DNA of 57,225 nt, taken from assembly GCF_046097595.1 (NCBI RefSeq), contig NZ_JBJUVG010000012.1:1-57225 (forward strand). The letters run 5' to 3'. The stretch's first letter is position 1. Every line of letters starts with the position of its first letter. The position numbers and the translations under genes were made by a program. The notes under the pieces were generated by a model. The model worked only from the letters and a program-made list of their open reading frames with translations. It made no database searches and was not told the origin of the DNA. Shown in pieces: positions 15,277 through 24,127 of the stretch. Origin of the DNA: Peptococcus simiae (GTDB lineage Bacteria > Bacillota > Peptococcia > Peptococcales > Peptococcaceae).

Positions 15277-18200
15277 AATATCCACCAGGCTGGTGTTTTC
15301 TTCGGTGAAGTCACCGGCGATGCTGTCGATGAGGGCGTTGGCGGTGTCGAGGGAGGTGAGGGTGGGGATGCCGAGGCTGACGGCTTTGCGGCGCATGATG
15401 ACGGAGTCCCGTTCGGGGTCGCGGCCGCGGGTGGAGGTGGAGATGATGTAGTCGACCTCGTGGCTTTCCAGGAGGCCCCAGGCGTTTTCGTCGGTGCCTT
15501 CGTGCATTTTATCGACTTCTGTGAGGTCGATGCCGACGGACCGGAGGACTTTGGCGGTGCCGCTGGTGGCGTAGATCCGGAAGCCTTGGTTGAAGAATTT
15601 TTTGGCGATGGGGGCGATTTCGTTTTTATCGGAATCGCGGACGCTGATGAAGACGCCGCCTTCTTTGGTGAGGGTGTAGCCGGCGCCGATGAGGCCCTTG
15701 TAGAGGGCTTCCAGCATGGTCTTGCCAATGCCCAGGACTTCCCCGGTGGACTTCATTTCCGGCCCCAGGTGGGTGTCTACGTCGATGAGTTTTTCAAAGC
15801 TGAAGACGGGGATTTTAACGGCGATGTGGGTACTGGCGGGGTAGATGCCGGTGCCGTAGCCCAGGTCTTGGAGCTTTTCGCCCAGGGAGACCCGGGTGGC
15901 CAGGTCGATCATGGGGACGCCGGTGACTTTGGAAATATAGGGGACGGTCCGGGAGGCCCGGGGGTTGACTTCGATGACGTAGACGTCATTGCCGTAGACA
16001 ATGTACTGGATATTGGCCAGGCCGATGACGCCTAGGCCCCGGCAGAGGGCCTTGGTGTGGTCCAGGATTTGCATGGCGACTTTGGGGCGGATATTGGGGG
16101 CCGGGTAAACGGCGATGGAGTCGCCGGAGTGGATGCCGGTTCTTTCGACGTGTTCCAGGATGCCGGGGATGAGGACGTCTTGGCCGTCGGTGATGGCGTC
16201 GACTTCGACTTCAATGCCGGACAGGTATTTGTCGATGAGGATGGGGTTTTCCGCTTCGCCGGCGTTGATGATGACTTTCATATACTCCCGGATATCGGCA
16301 TCGCTCCAGGCGATGATCATGTTCTGCCCACCCAGGACGTAGGAGGGCCGCATGAGAACGGGGTAGCCGATGTCGCTGGCGGCCTTGAGGGCTTCTTCTT
16401 CGGTGAAGACGGTGTGGCCGGCGGGGCGCTTGATGTCGAGCTCGGTTAAGAGGTTGTCAAAGCGTTCCCGGTCTTCGGCCATATCGATGCCGTCAGCGGT
16501 GGTGCCGATGATGGGGATGCCGGCCTTGGCCAGGTCAGCGGTGAGCTTAATGGCGGTTTGGCCGCCGTAGGCGACGACCACGCCGATGGGTTGCTCCAGG
16601 TCCAGGATGGGCTTGACGTCTTCCCAGGTGACCGGTTCAAAGTAGAGGCGGTCAGCGGTGTCGAAGTCGGTGGAGACGGTTTCCGGGTTGTTGTTGATGA
16701 TGATGACTTCATATCCCAGGTTTTTGAGGGCCCAGACGGAGTGGACACTGGAATAGTCAAACTCGATCCCCTGGCCAATCCGAATGGGGCCGGACCCAAA
16801 GACGACGACCCGGTCCTTCTTGGAGGCCTTGACGTGGTCTTCGGCCTCGTTCAGGGCCCCTTCGTCAGGGGTGTAGAAGGCGGAGTAGAAGTAGGGGGTC
16901 TCGGCCTGGTATTCGCCGGCGCAGGTGTCTACCATGTGGTAGACGGGCTTGAGGGTCATGGGGAGGGCCTGGCCGGAAAGGGCCCGGAGGGTTTTATCGG
17001 TAAAGCCCATCTTCTTACCGGTGATGTAGTCTTCTTCGGAGAGGGCCTTGCCGGTGATGGCCTGTTCGTATTCGGCCAGGCGGCGGAAGCCATTGAGGAA
17101 CCATTCGTCAATCATGGTGATGGCATGGAGCTCATCGACGGTCATCCCCCGGCGGAGGCCTTCGTAGCAGGCGAAGAGGCGGAGGTCGGTGGCTTTACCG
17201 ATTTCTTGGCGGAGGTCTTCGTCGGAGAGGGCCTGCATGCCGGCATCGGCCAGGGTGTCGTGGCGGATTTCTGCGCCGCGAACGGCTTTCATGAGGGCTT
17301 CTTCAAAGCTCTTGCCGATGGACATGACTTCGCCGGTGGCCTTCATCTGGGTGCCCAGGTCTCGCTTGGCGTAGACGAATTTGTCGAAGGGCCACTTGGG
17401 GAATTTCACCGCGACATAGTCAACGGTCGGTTCGCTGGCGGCGGTGGTGCAGCCGGTGACGGCGTTTTGGATTTCGTCTAACCGGTAGCCGATGGCGATT
17501 TTAGTGGCGATTTTAGCAATCGGGTAGCCGGTGGCCTTACTGGCCAGGGCGGAAGACCGGCTGACCCGGGGGTTGACTTCAATAACAGCGTAGTCATAGC
17601 TTTCCGGGTGGAGGGCGAACTGAACGTTACAGCCCCCTTCCACTTCCAGGGCGTTGACGATATTCAGGGCGGCGGTCCGCAGCATCTGGAATTCTCGGTC
17701 AGCCAGGGTGATGGCCGGGGCGATGACGACGGAGTCGCCGGTATGGACGCCGACGGGGTCGACGTTTTCCATGGAGCAGACGATGATGGCGTTGCCGTCC
17801 TTGTCGCGGATGACTTCGAATTCGATTTCCTTCCAGCCGGAAATGCACTTTTCAACCAGGATTTGGTTGATGGGGGACAGGTCAATCCCGTGCTGGGCAA
17901 TTTCAGCCAGGGCCTGGTGGTCATCGGCAATGCCGCCGCCGCTGCCGCCCAGGGTAAAGGCCGGGCGGACGATGACCGGGTAGCCGATTTCGTCGGCGTA
18001 GGCCAGGGCGTCTTCCACGTGGGTGACGACCTTGGAGGCGATGGTGGGCTGGCCGATAGCGGTCATGGTATCCTTGAAGATTTGCCGGTCTTCGGCCTTG
18101 TCGATGGTTTCCGGCTTGGCCCCTAGGAGGCGGACGCCCATCTTATCCAGGAAGCCTTCCTTGGCCAGCTGCATGGACAGGGTCAGGCCGGTTTGCCCGC

Positions 18201-18471
18201 CCAGGGTAGAGAGGACGGCGTCCGGTTTTTCTTTTTCGATGACCCGCTTGACGGTTTCCAGGGTGAGGGGCTCGATGTAGATGTGGTCGGCCATGGCCTC
18301 GTCGGTCATGATGGTGGCCGGGTTGGAGTTGATGAGGACAATGTCCAGGCCGTCTTCCTTTAAGGCCCGGCAGGCCTGGGTACCGGCGTAGTCAAATTCA
18401 GCTGCCTGGCCAATGACAATGGGGCCGGAGCCGATAACAAGTACTTTTTTTAAGTCTGGATTCAGTGGCAC
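15265..18471 (-). CDS. carB: Carbamoyl phosphate synthase large subunit
   Basis: The 1068-aa synthetase subunit makes carbamoyl phosphate from bicarbonate, ammonia and two ATP, feeding pyrimidine and arginine synthesis. Two homologous ATP-grasp halves are visible, with VLVIGSGPIVIGQAAEFDYAG at the N-terminus and VVVFGSGPIRIGQGIEFDYSS near residue 555, followed by an allosteric MGS-like C-terminal domain (about 930-1068). It begins with GTG, preceded by GGGGAGG inside the end of carA, two bases from the carA stop. It looks intact, in contrast to its partner CarA. Confidence 0.98.
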   Translation of the reverse strand: MPLNPDLKKVLVIGSGPIVIGQAAEFDYAGTQACRALKEDGLDIVLINSNPATIMTDEAMADHIYIEPLTLETVKRVIEKEKPDAVLSTLGGQTGLTLSMQLAKEGFLDKMGVRLLGAKPETIDKAEDRQIFKDTMTAIGQPTIASKVVTHVEDALAYADEIGYPVIVRPAFTLGGSGGGIADDHQALAEIAQHGIDLSPINQILVEKCISGWKEIEFEVIRDKDGNAIIVCSMENVDPVGVHTGDSVVIAPAITLADREFQMLRTAALNIVNALEVEGGCNVQFALHPESYDYAVIEVNPRVSRSSALASKATGYPIAKIATKIAIGYRLDEIQNAVTGCTTAASEPTVDYVAVKFPKWPFDKFVYAKRDLGTQMKATGEVMSIGKSFEEALMKAVRGAEIRHDTLADAGMQALSDEDLRQEIGKATDLRLFACYEGLRRGMTVDELHAITMIDEWFLNGFRRLAEYEQAITGKALSEEDYITGKKMGFTDKTLRALSGQALPMTLKPVYHMVDTCAGEYQAETPYFYSAFYTPDEGALNEAEDHVKASKKDRVVVFGSGPIRIGQGIEFDYSSVHSVWALKNLGYEVIIINNNPETVSTDFDTADRLYFEPVTWEDVKPILDLEQPIGVVVAYGGQTAIKLTADLAKAGIPIIGTTADGIDMAEDRERFDNLLTELDIKRPAGHTVFTEEEALKAASDIGYPVLMRPSYVLGGQNMIIAWSDADIREYMKVIINAGEAENPILIDKYLSGIEVEVDAITDGQDVLIPGILEHVERTGIHSGDSIAVYPAPNIRPKVAMQILDHTKALCRGLGVIGLANIQYIVYGNDVYVIEVNPRASRTVPYISKVTGVPMIDLATRVSLGEKLQDLGYGTGIYPASTHIAVKIPVFSFEKLIDVDTHLGPEMKSTGEVLGIGKTMLEALYKGLIGAGYTLTKEGGVFISVRDSDKNEIAPIAKKFFNQGFRIYATSGTAKVLRSVGIDLTEVDKMHEGTDENAWGLLESHEVDYIISTSTRGRDPERDSVIMRRKAVSLGIPTLTSLDTANALIDSIAGDFTEENTSLVDIKAL

Positions 18472-18473
18472 GA

Positions 18474-19538
18474 TTATTCCTCCCCTAGTTCAAAAAAGCG
18501 TGCGAGCGCATCTAAACCGTCTAAGACACCGGCCCTGCCTTCAGGGCGAAATTGCAGGCCGATGGCCGGGGCGGTCTTGTAATCCAGGCCGGCGCAGGTC
18601 TGGTCATTGACACACTGGTAGCGGAGGTCTGCAATGGAGCTGTCCAGGCTTTCTAAGGCAACGGTTTCATGGTTGCTCTGGTTGGTTAAAAAGAGCCGGC
18701 CGGTTTGCAGGTCGCGGACGGCCTGGGCCCCGTGGTGGGCCGGAATGAGGGGGGTAACAGCCAGGCCTTGGGCTTGGGCCAGTAGAAGGTGGCCCAGGCC
18801 AATGCCCAGGAGGGGCACCTTGGCGGCCAGGACTTCTTTGATGACCGGGACCAGGTCGGCGTAATCGGCCAGGTCGCCGGGGCCGTCGGAGATGACGATG
18901 CCGGCAGTTTGCAGGTCAAGGAGGGTCTTGGCATCGGTATCTTTCGGCAGGGCACAGACGGTGTGGTCACCGGCTTGGAGGGCTTCATAAAGGCCCTGGC
19001 TGGCGCCTAAATTCCATAAAATAACCTGTCGGTCGGCAAGGCCACGACAGGTCGGGAATATGGAGTCTGACTGCGCTTTAGGCAGGTCTGACGTTGCCCG
19101 ACCGGTGAGGACATCCAAGGATGCTTGTGCTGGATCGGTGGTAAGGACGGCCTTGACTTTACCCCGGCTGCGTAAGATTTTGGTTAAAGCCCGGGTATCA
19201 ATACCGCTAATAGCAACGACATTTTCTTTTTTCAGGAAAGAAGGCAAGTCACCTTCCGAACGGAAGTTAGAGGGGGTATCACTTAATTGGCCAATAACGT
19301 AACCCTTAATCGCGGCTGACTTTGAAGACATATCGGCTTCATTCAGACCGTAGTTACCAATTAAGGGAAAGGTTTGGACTAAAATCTGGTCTTGGTGGGC
19401 CGGGTCGGTAATCCCTTCAAGATAACCGACAAGGCCGGTGGTAAAGACGAGATCGGCAATGACCGTCCCCTCAGCGCCGGCAGACTGCCCTTCAAAGCGG
19501 CTGCCGTCAGAGAGCAATAATATGGCTTTTTTGCGCAT
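18474..19538 (-). CDS. carA: Carbamoyl phosphate synthase small subunit with a non-canonical glutaminase site
   Basis: A 354-aa protein with the normal CarA layout: N-terminal domain (FTTGLVGYLEGITDPAHQDQ, the family signature) and C-terminal class I glutamine amidotransferase domain. CarA normally hydrolyses glutamine and passes ammonia to CarB. Here the nucleophile motif GxCxGHQ reads GIGLGHL, with Gly247 in place of Cys (codon GGC at 18798-18800), and the catalytic HPE reads RPE (Arg331, codon at 18546-18548). Glu333 remains. The glutaminase is therefore predicted inactive, making the enzyme ammonia-dependent, as in vertebrate CPS I. The subunit may still be needed structurally. It is preceded by AAAGGAG and a good promoter. 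Confidence 0.95.
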   Translation of the reverse strand: MRKKAILLLSDGSRFEGQSAGAEGTVIADLVFTTGLVGYLEGITDPAHQDQILVQTFPLIGNYGLNEADMSSKSAAIKGYVIGQLSDTPSNFRSEGDLPSFLKKENVVAISGIDTRALTKILRSRGKVKAVLTTDPAQASLDVLTGRATSDLPKAQSDSIFPTCRGLADRQVILWNLGASQGLYEALQAGDHTVCALPKDTDAKTLLDLQTAGIVISDGPGDLADYADLVPVIKEVLAAKVPLLGIGLGHLLLAQAQGLAVTPLIPAHHGAQAVRDLQTGRLFLTNQSNHETVALESLDSSIADLRYQCVNDQTCAGLDYKTAPAIGLQFRPEGRAGVLDGLDALARFFELGEE

Positions 19539-19584
19539 GGTCGCACTCCTTTACAGGTTATAAGCTGGTGATTAAAATCAAGAT

Positions 19585-19612
19585 ATTATATCATATCCCA
19601 AAGGGAAATCAA
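19585..19612 (-). promoter_or_regulatory. Promoter of carAB
   Basis: Minus-strand TTGATT (19607-19612), a 16-base spacer and perfect TATAAT (19585-19590), about 45 bases upstream of carA. I saw no PyrR-type attenuator or clear arginine box. Confidence 0.75.
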
Positions 19613-19614
19613 GT

Positions 19615-20334
19615 CTAGCCGATGCCAAAATCGGTGTTTTCCATTAAAATATCCACCCGGGAATTGTCTTTGATAAGGGGGTAGATGTGGTCTTTGAAAA
19701 GGGCGATGACGCCTGGGTCCGGTTGGATTTGCCGGCTGTTGGCCGTAAAGATATTCAAGGTGACCCGGTCAAAGTAGGTTAGGCCAATGGCCAGGTCCCG
19801 GGTCATCTGGGCCAGGTGCTGGCCGGGCAGGCCGAATAGGAGACAGGTCTGGTCAAAGTGCTGGGCCAGGTCTGCCGGCGTGACGTCAGCCGGAATCCCC
19901 TTATTGAGGTAGGCCTCCCGGACCAGGCCGTCAAAGGTTTCAATCCCGCTGCTGACCTTGAGGCTGATGCCGGCGGCCCGGCACCGGTCCCGTAAGGCCG
20001 GCAGGCTGTCCCGGTCTCGCCAGTGGCATTCGATGGTCAGGGTATGGATGCCCTTGTCTTGGCAGACCTTGAAGATTTCATCGACGGTTTGGGCGTCCAG
20101 GTCGCAAAAGGAGCCGGAATTAACCGCTTCCAGGTGTTGGTAGCGGCCGTCTACCTGGGCCAGGGCCTGGGCGTTTAAGGCGTAATTGGCGGCAGGGTCA
20201 CTGGACCGGTCCAGGTGGTAGTCACAGTAGCGGCAGGCGCTCCACTTGCAGCCGCTGCCCCGTAAGAGGACAATTTCCCGGGGGCACTTGTCCGGCACGA
20301 TGCCATATCGGTTTAAGTCTTGTATGAGAACCAC
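19615..20334 (-). CDS. Radical-SAM-like protein of unknown function
   Basis: A 239-aa protein with an N-terminal cysteine cluster GCKWSACRYCDYH, spaced CX4CX2C (Cys29, Cys34, Cys37) instead of the usual CX3CX2C. Further features are SGSFCDLD near residue 73, IECHWRDRDSLP near 105 and SSGIETFDG near 129, typical of a radical-SAM TIM barrel with SAM-binding strands. Substrate unknown. The start is uncertain: GTG at 20334 abuts AGAGGA directly, leaving almost no spacing, and the promoter predicts a very short leader. It is a single-gene unit. Confidence 0.7.
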   Translation of the reverse strand: MVLIQDLNRYGIVPDKCPREIVLLRGSGCKWSACRYCDYHLDRSSDPAANYALNAQALAQVDGRYQHLEAVNSGSFCDLDAQTVDEIFKVCQDKGIHTLTIECHWRDRDSLPALRDRCRAAGISLKVSSGIETFDGLVREAYLNKGIPADVTPADLAQHFDQTCLLFGLPGQHLAQMTRDLAIGLTYFDRVTLNIFTANSRQIQPDPGVIALFKDHIYPLIKDNSRVDILMENTDFGIG

Positions 20335-20351
20335 TCCTCTCTGTTAGCGTC

Positions 20352-20380
20352 ATCATAGCAGGCAAAAAAACAGTTTGCAA
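20352..20380 (-). promoter_or_regulatory. Promoter of the radical-SAM-like gene
   Basis: Minus-strand TTGCAA (20375-20380), 17 bases, TATGAT (20352-20357). The predicted start lies only about 10 bases before the GTG codon, giving a nearly leaderless transcript. Confidence 0.7.
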
Positions 20381-20417
20381 ATAATCCGGTCGATTTCAGC
20401 AAATTTAGTAAATATAC

Positions 20418-20446
20418 ATGACGAACGGGCTAAAACATGGTATGAT
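20418..20446 (+). promoter_or_regulatory. Probable promoter of the 115-aa gene
   Basis: ATGACG (20418-20423), 17 bases, TATGAT (20441-20446). The -35 match is weak and the -10 is good. Two imperfect direct repeats starting TGGCAGT follow at 20461 and 20482, 21 bp apart. Confidence 0.5.
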
Positions 20447-20512
20447 TATTTTTGAAAAAATGGCAGTAAAGCTTGTTTTTTTGGCAGTCAAACTTTCAGG
20501 AGGTAGAAGACG

Positions 20513-20860
20513 ATGAAAAAAAGAATCCTAGGGTTAGCCTTGGCCGCAGGTGCCATTGGTGGCCTCGGTATGGCTAAGCGCGACTTAGTTGAAGCAATCG
20601 TAAAACTGGAAAGACCCCAAGCTGAACTCTTCACCAAATATGAAGGGGCAGGGGCTTATGCTTATATTATGAAAAACCAAAGCAAGAGCGAAGACCTCTT
20701 CTTAGACTGGATTGATTACAAGGGCTGGAAAAAAGCCGACCAGGTGGGTGAGGGTTATTTCTTTATTAATGATGACCAGGAAACCCTGATTTTAAACCGC
20801 GAGGCCTTCCTTGGTGGCCGCTACCTGGTATTCCGTGCCTCCAGACCGGTTGATGCTTAA
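20513..20860 (+). CDS. Small exported or membrane-anchored hypothetical protein
   Basis: A 115-aa protein starting MKKRILGLALAAGAIGGLGM, a positively charged N-terminus followed by a short hydrophobic segment like a signal peptide or anchor, without a clear cleavage or lipobox. The rest is a small globular domain with many aromatic residues (GAGAYAYIMKNQ, YKGWKKADQVGEGYFF). No family recognised. AGGAGG precedes the ATG. It lies 22 bp before rapZ, so it may be co-transcribed with it. Confidence 0.75.
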   Translation: MKKRILGLALAAGAIGGLGMAKRDLVEAIVKLERPQAELFTKYEGAGAYAYIMKNQSKSEDLFLDWIDYKGWKKADQVGEGYFFINDDQETLILNREAFLGGRYLVFRASRPVDA

Positions 20861-20882
20861 AAAACAATGAAGGGGTGAGGTC

Positions 20883-21737
20883 ATGCAGACGGACAAACAT
20901 TTTGTCATTGTCACCGGCATGTCCGGTGCAGGGAAGACCCAGGCCAGTAAAGTCTTGGAAGACATGGGGTATTTCTGTGTAGATAATTTGCCGTCGCCAC
21001 TCATCTCCCGATTTGCAGACCTGATTGTTACGAGCGAGGGTAACATCAATAAAGTCTGTCTGGTCGTCGATTTAAGGGACGGCTCCTTTTTAGACAGTAT
21101 TGATGATGCGCTCGCTTATTTGCATGCCATCGGCATCCATTATGAAATCATCTTCCTGGATGCGTCTGATGAAGTCCTGGTGCGGCGGTTTAAGGAGTCC
21201 AGACGGAGCCACCCCCAAAGCCCGGCCGGGTCTCTTTTGACCGGGATCCAGCTGGAGCGGGAGGCCCTGGCCTATTTGCGTGACCGGGCCCAGACCATCA
21301 TCGACACCAGCAACCTGACCAATGCCGACCTGAGGCAGACCCTTATTGATACCCTGACCTCAGAAGAGACCGGCATCCAGGTGATGATCACCTCCTTTGG
21401 CTTTAAGCACGGGATTCCCATTGATGCAGACATCGTTATGGATGTCCGCTTCATGGCCAACCCCTACTATGTGCCGGAGCTCCGCCAGCTGACCGGCCGG
21501 GACCCGGAGGTTCAATCCTATATTTATGACCGGCCGGAAACCCAGCGCTTTTTGCGCCACTTTTCCGACCTGGTCCTGGAGCTCCTGCCGGAGTACATCA
21601 AGGAGGGCAAGAACCAGCTCTCCATCGGGATTGGCTGTACAGGTGGCCAGCACCGGTCGATTGCCATGGCCATTGCCCTGGGCCGGCGGGTGGCAGAACA
21701 GGGCTATGAGGTGACGGTGAACCACCGCGACCATTAG
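20883..21737 (+). CDS. rapZ: RNase adapter / nucleotide-binding protein RapZ (YvcJ)
   Basis: A 284-aa P-loop protein with Walker A GMSGAGKTQ at residues 12-20 and the C-terminal RapZ signature, including the stretch IGIGCTGGQHRSIAMA near 247-262. In E. coli RapZ targets small RNAs for RNase E; in Bacillota YvcJ hydrolyses nucleotides and influences competence, with the RNA role less clear. It is the first of the conserved trio rapZ-yvcK-whiA, 18 bp before yvcK, and its start has GGGGTGAGGT upstream. Confidence 0.96.
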   Translation: MQTDKHFVIVTGMSGAGKTQASKVLEDMGYFCVDNLPSPLISRFADLIVTSEGNINKVCLVVDLRDGSFLDSIDDALAYLHAIGIHYEIIFLDASDEVLVRRFKESRRSHPQSPAGSLLTGIQLEREALAYLRDRAQTIIDTSNLTNADLRQTLIDTLTSEETGIQVMITSFGFKHGIPIDADIVMDVRFMANPYYVPELRQLTGRDPEVQSYIYDRPETQRFLRHFSDLVLELLPEYIKEGKNQLSIGIGCTGGQHRSIAMAIALGRRVAEQGYEVTVNHRDH

Positions 21738-21755
21738 TTGAGATGAGGTGATGGC

Positions 21756-23108
21756 TTGAAGCCACGCAAGCGACTTTCCAAATGGCTTTCTCCCGGTTTA
21801 GGGCTGAAACGCTGGGCCATTTTAGGCGGGGTAGCCTTAGGGCTTGTGGTGTTGGGCTTGTGGTCCATGGTCAACAACCAGACTGCCAAGCAATTCACCT
21901 ATGATGTCGTCCATTTCCTACAACTGAATCTTCCAGACCTTTCCTTTTGGCAAGGTCTCATTTGCGTGTTTATCGGTATAGGGCTCATTCTTTACAGCAG
22001 TATGCAGGTTTCCAGTCGCTTTCACAGCACCAAGGGGTCCAGCATAGATGCTTATTATGAAGAAACCATCCTCGCCAATGGCCCCAAGATTGTGGTTATT
22101 GGCGGCGGGACCGGCCTGGGGGTCCTCCTGCGGGGGCTGAAAAAGTACACTTCTAATATCACCGCAGCGGTGACCGTTGGCGATGATGGCGGGTCTTCGG
22201 GCAAGCTCCGGGAGGCCTTTGATGTTATCCCGGTTGGGGATATTCGTAACTGCATTGTGGCCCTGGCCGATGAGCAGGATATTATGGAGAAGCTTTTCAG
22301 CTACCGTTTTGCCAAGGGGGAGGGGCTCAAGGGCCACAGTCTGGGGAATTTACTCCTCCTTGGATTGACCGCTGTCCAGGGAAACTTCCAGGATGCGGTG
22401 GCCAATATTGACCAGGTCCTACATATTTCCGGCCGGGTCCTGCCCATTACCATGGAGCCCCTGACCCTGGTGGCCAAGATGACTGACGGCAAGCGGATTG
22501 TCGGCGAATGCCATATTACCGATGCCGAGGCCGCCATTGCAAAATTAAGCATCCGGCCCGGTGATGCGGAAGTCCTGCCGGAGGTCCTGGCGGCCATTGC
22601 TGAGGCCGACGCCATTGTCCTCGGGCCGGGCAGCCTCTACACCTCGGTCCTGCCCAACTTGTGTGTGAAGGGGGTCACAGAGGCCCTGGCCAAGGCTCGG
22701 GGCCGGGTCTTTTATGTCTGCAATGTCATGACCCAGCCCGGAGAGACGACCAACTACACCGCCACCGACCACCTCCAGGCCATCCTTGCCCACAGCCAGG
22801 AGGGCCTGGTGGACTATGTTATCGCTGATGATGGCACTACCTCGTCGGATGTGGCCCTGGCCGACTTTATCACCGGCGGTGGGGCCCATGTCCAGGTGGA
22901 TGCAGCCGGGATCAAGAAGCTCGGTGCCGACCTGGTGACCGCCCCCCTGGTTGCTTCAGATAATCCCTACCGGCATGCCTCCCTGCCCCTGGCCAAGACC
23001 ATTATGGAGACCCTCTACAACGATAACTACTTTAGACTTCACCGGGGCCTGGTCAAGTCCTACTGGGACTGGCAAACCTACAAACATAGAAAGGATTTGG
23101 ACACGTGA
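21756..23108 (+). CDS. yvcK: YvcK/CofD-like gluconeogenesis factor
   Basis: A 450-aa protein with two N-terminal membrane segments (about residues 20-40 and 66-85), then the YvcK domain with IVVIGGGTGLGVLLRGLK, VGDDGGSSGKLR and GDIRNC motifs. YvcK binds UDP-sugars and is needed for growth on gluconeogenic carbon sources and for cell wall homeostasis. The membrane-anchored form is longer than B. subtilis YvcK. The start codon is TTG with GAGGTGATGG upstream. The stop overlaps the GTG start of whiA by four bases (GTGA). Confidence 0.95.
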   Translation: MKPRKRLSKWLSPGLGLKRWAILGGVALGLVVLGLWSMVNNQTAKQFTYDVVHFLQLNLPDLSFWQGLICVFIGIGLILYSSMQVSSRFHSTKGSSIDAYYEETILANGPKIVVIGGGTGLGVLLRGLKKYTSNITAAVTVGDDGGSSGKLREAFDVIPVGDIRNCIVALADEQDIMEKLFSYRFAKGEGLKGHSLGNLLLLGLTAVQGNFQDAVANIDQVLHISGRVLPITMEPLTLVAKMTDGKRIVGECHITDAEAAIAKLSIRPGDAEVLPEVLAAIAEADAIVLGPGSLYTSVLPNLCVKGVTEALAKARGRVFYVCNVMTQPGETTNYTATDHLQAILAHSQEGLVDYVIADDGTTSSDVALADFITGGGAHVQVDAAGIKKLGADLVTAPLVASDNPYRHASLPLAKTIMETLYNDNYFRLHRGLVKSYWDWQTYKHRKDLDT

Positions 23109-24058
23109 GCTACTCGGCAAAGGTAAAAAACGAACTGGTCCACCTGTCTGACTTGGATGAAAGGGAGCAGGTGGCTCAATTGGCCGGGATTGCCCGTATG
23201 GACGGGTCCATTCTCATCGGTGCAGGCAAGCAGATATCCCTGGCCCTGGTTTCAGAGCACGCCGCTGTGGCCCGCCAGGCCTACAGCTGGTTGAGACAAT
23301 TATTTCATTTAAATGCCCGGATAGAAATCCAGCGGCATACCAAGTTAAAGAAAAATATCCGCTATGTGGTCCGGGTGCCCGGCCAGGGCCGGCTCAAGAC
23401 GGCCCTGACCACCCTGGGAATGATGAATGAGGACGGGCTCCTCTTCCGATCGGATATCGCGCCGGAATTCACCGGCGGGGACCAGGTTCGCCGGGCCTAT
23501 ATCCGGGGCATCTTCCTGGGCAGCGGGTCCCTGACCGACCCCCAGCGGAGCTACCACCTGGAAATCGTCACCCAAAGCGAGGAATACGCCGAGCAGATCA
23601 CCGACCTGGTGGCCGGCTATGGGATTGACTTCCGGATGAGCTACCGGAAGGAAAACTGTGTCCTCTACCTGAAAGAAAGCGAGCAGATCAGCGACTTTTT
23701 GGCCCTGATTGGTGCCCATGAGGCGGTCATGGACCTGGAAAATGTCCGGGTGGCCAAGGGGGTCCGCAACCGGGTCAACCGCCTGGTCAACTGTGAAACG
23801 GCCAATATGAATAAGGCCATTGATGCGGCCCTCCGCCAGGTAGAGATGATTGAGTACATCCAGGCTCAGGATGCCTTTGACAAGCTGCCCCGGGCCCTAC
23901 AACAGGTGGCCAACCTCCGCCTCTTGGCCCCGGAGGCCAGCCTGAAGGAGCTGGGCGAAATGTGTGACCCGCCCATCGGCAAGAGTGGGATTAACCACCG
24001 GATGCGGCGGCTGGAACAATTTGCCGAAAAACTCAAGGCAGAAGGCGACGTTTGGTGA
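23105..24058 (+). CDS. whiA: Sporulation/cell-division regulator WhiA
   Basis: A 317-aa DNA-binding protein with an N-terminal LAGLIDADG-like fold (AGIARMDGSILIG near residues 27-39; RAYIRGIFLGSGSLTDP near 130) and a C-terminal helix-turn-helix (LKELGEMCDPPIGKSGINHR near 278-297). In Bacillota it affects chromosome segregation and cell division; in Streptomyces it controls sporulation. It starts with GTG overlapping the yvcK stop and closes the trio. Confidence 0.96.
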   Translation: MSYSAKVKNELVHLSDLDEREQVAQLAGIARMDGSILIGAGKQISLALVSEHAAVARQAYSWLRQLFHLNARIEIQRHTKLKKNIRYVVRVPGQGRLKTALTTLGMMNEDGLLFRSDIAPEFTGGDQVRRAYIRGIFLGSGSLTDPQRSYHLEIVTQSEEYAEQITDLVAGYGIDFRMSYRKENCVLYLKESEQISDFLALIGAHEAVMDLENVRVAKGVRNRVNRLVNCETANMNKAIDAALRQVEMIEYIQAQDAFDKLPRALQQVANLRLLAPEASLKELGEMCDPPIGKSGINHRMRRLEQFAEKLKAEGDVW

Positions 24059-24067
24059 TCATGATGA

Positions 24068-24096
24068 TTGATTAATGACCTATCCATGCGTATAAT
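24068..24096 (+). promoter_or_regulatory. Promoter of the glycolytic operon
   Basis: TTGATT (24068-24073), 17 bases, perfect TATAAT (24091-24096), starting 10 bases after whiA. No CggR-like operator or regulator gene is seen. Confidence 0.8.
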
Positions 24097-24127
24097 AAAG
24101 GTAAATATGACGCACAAGGAGGCAAAC

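Noticed and set aside
16558..17481. Long plus-strand frame (307 aa) opposite carB, and similar long frames opposite smc, thiC and gpmI
   Set aside because: These are antisense frames favoured by GC-rich codon positions in real genes. Their translations are low-complexity (Gly, Asp, Val or Arg, Pro, Ser rich) and have no ribosome binding site.
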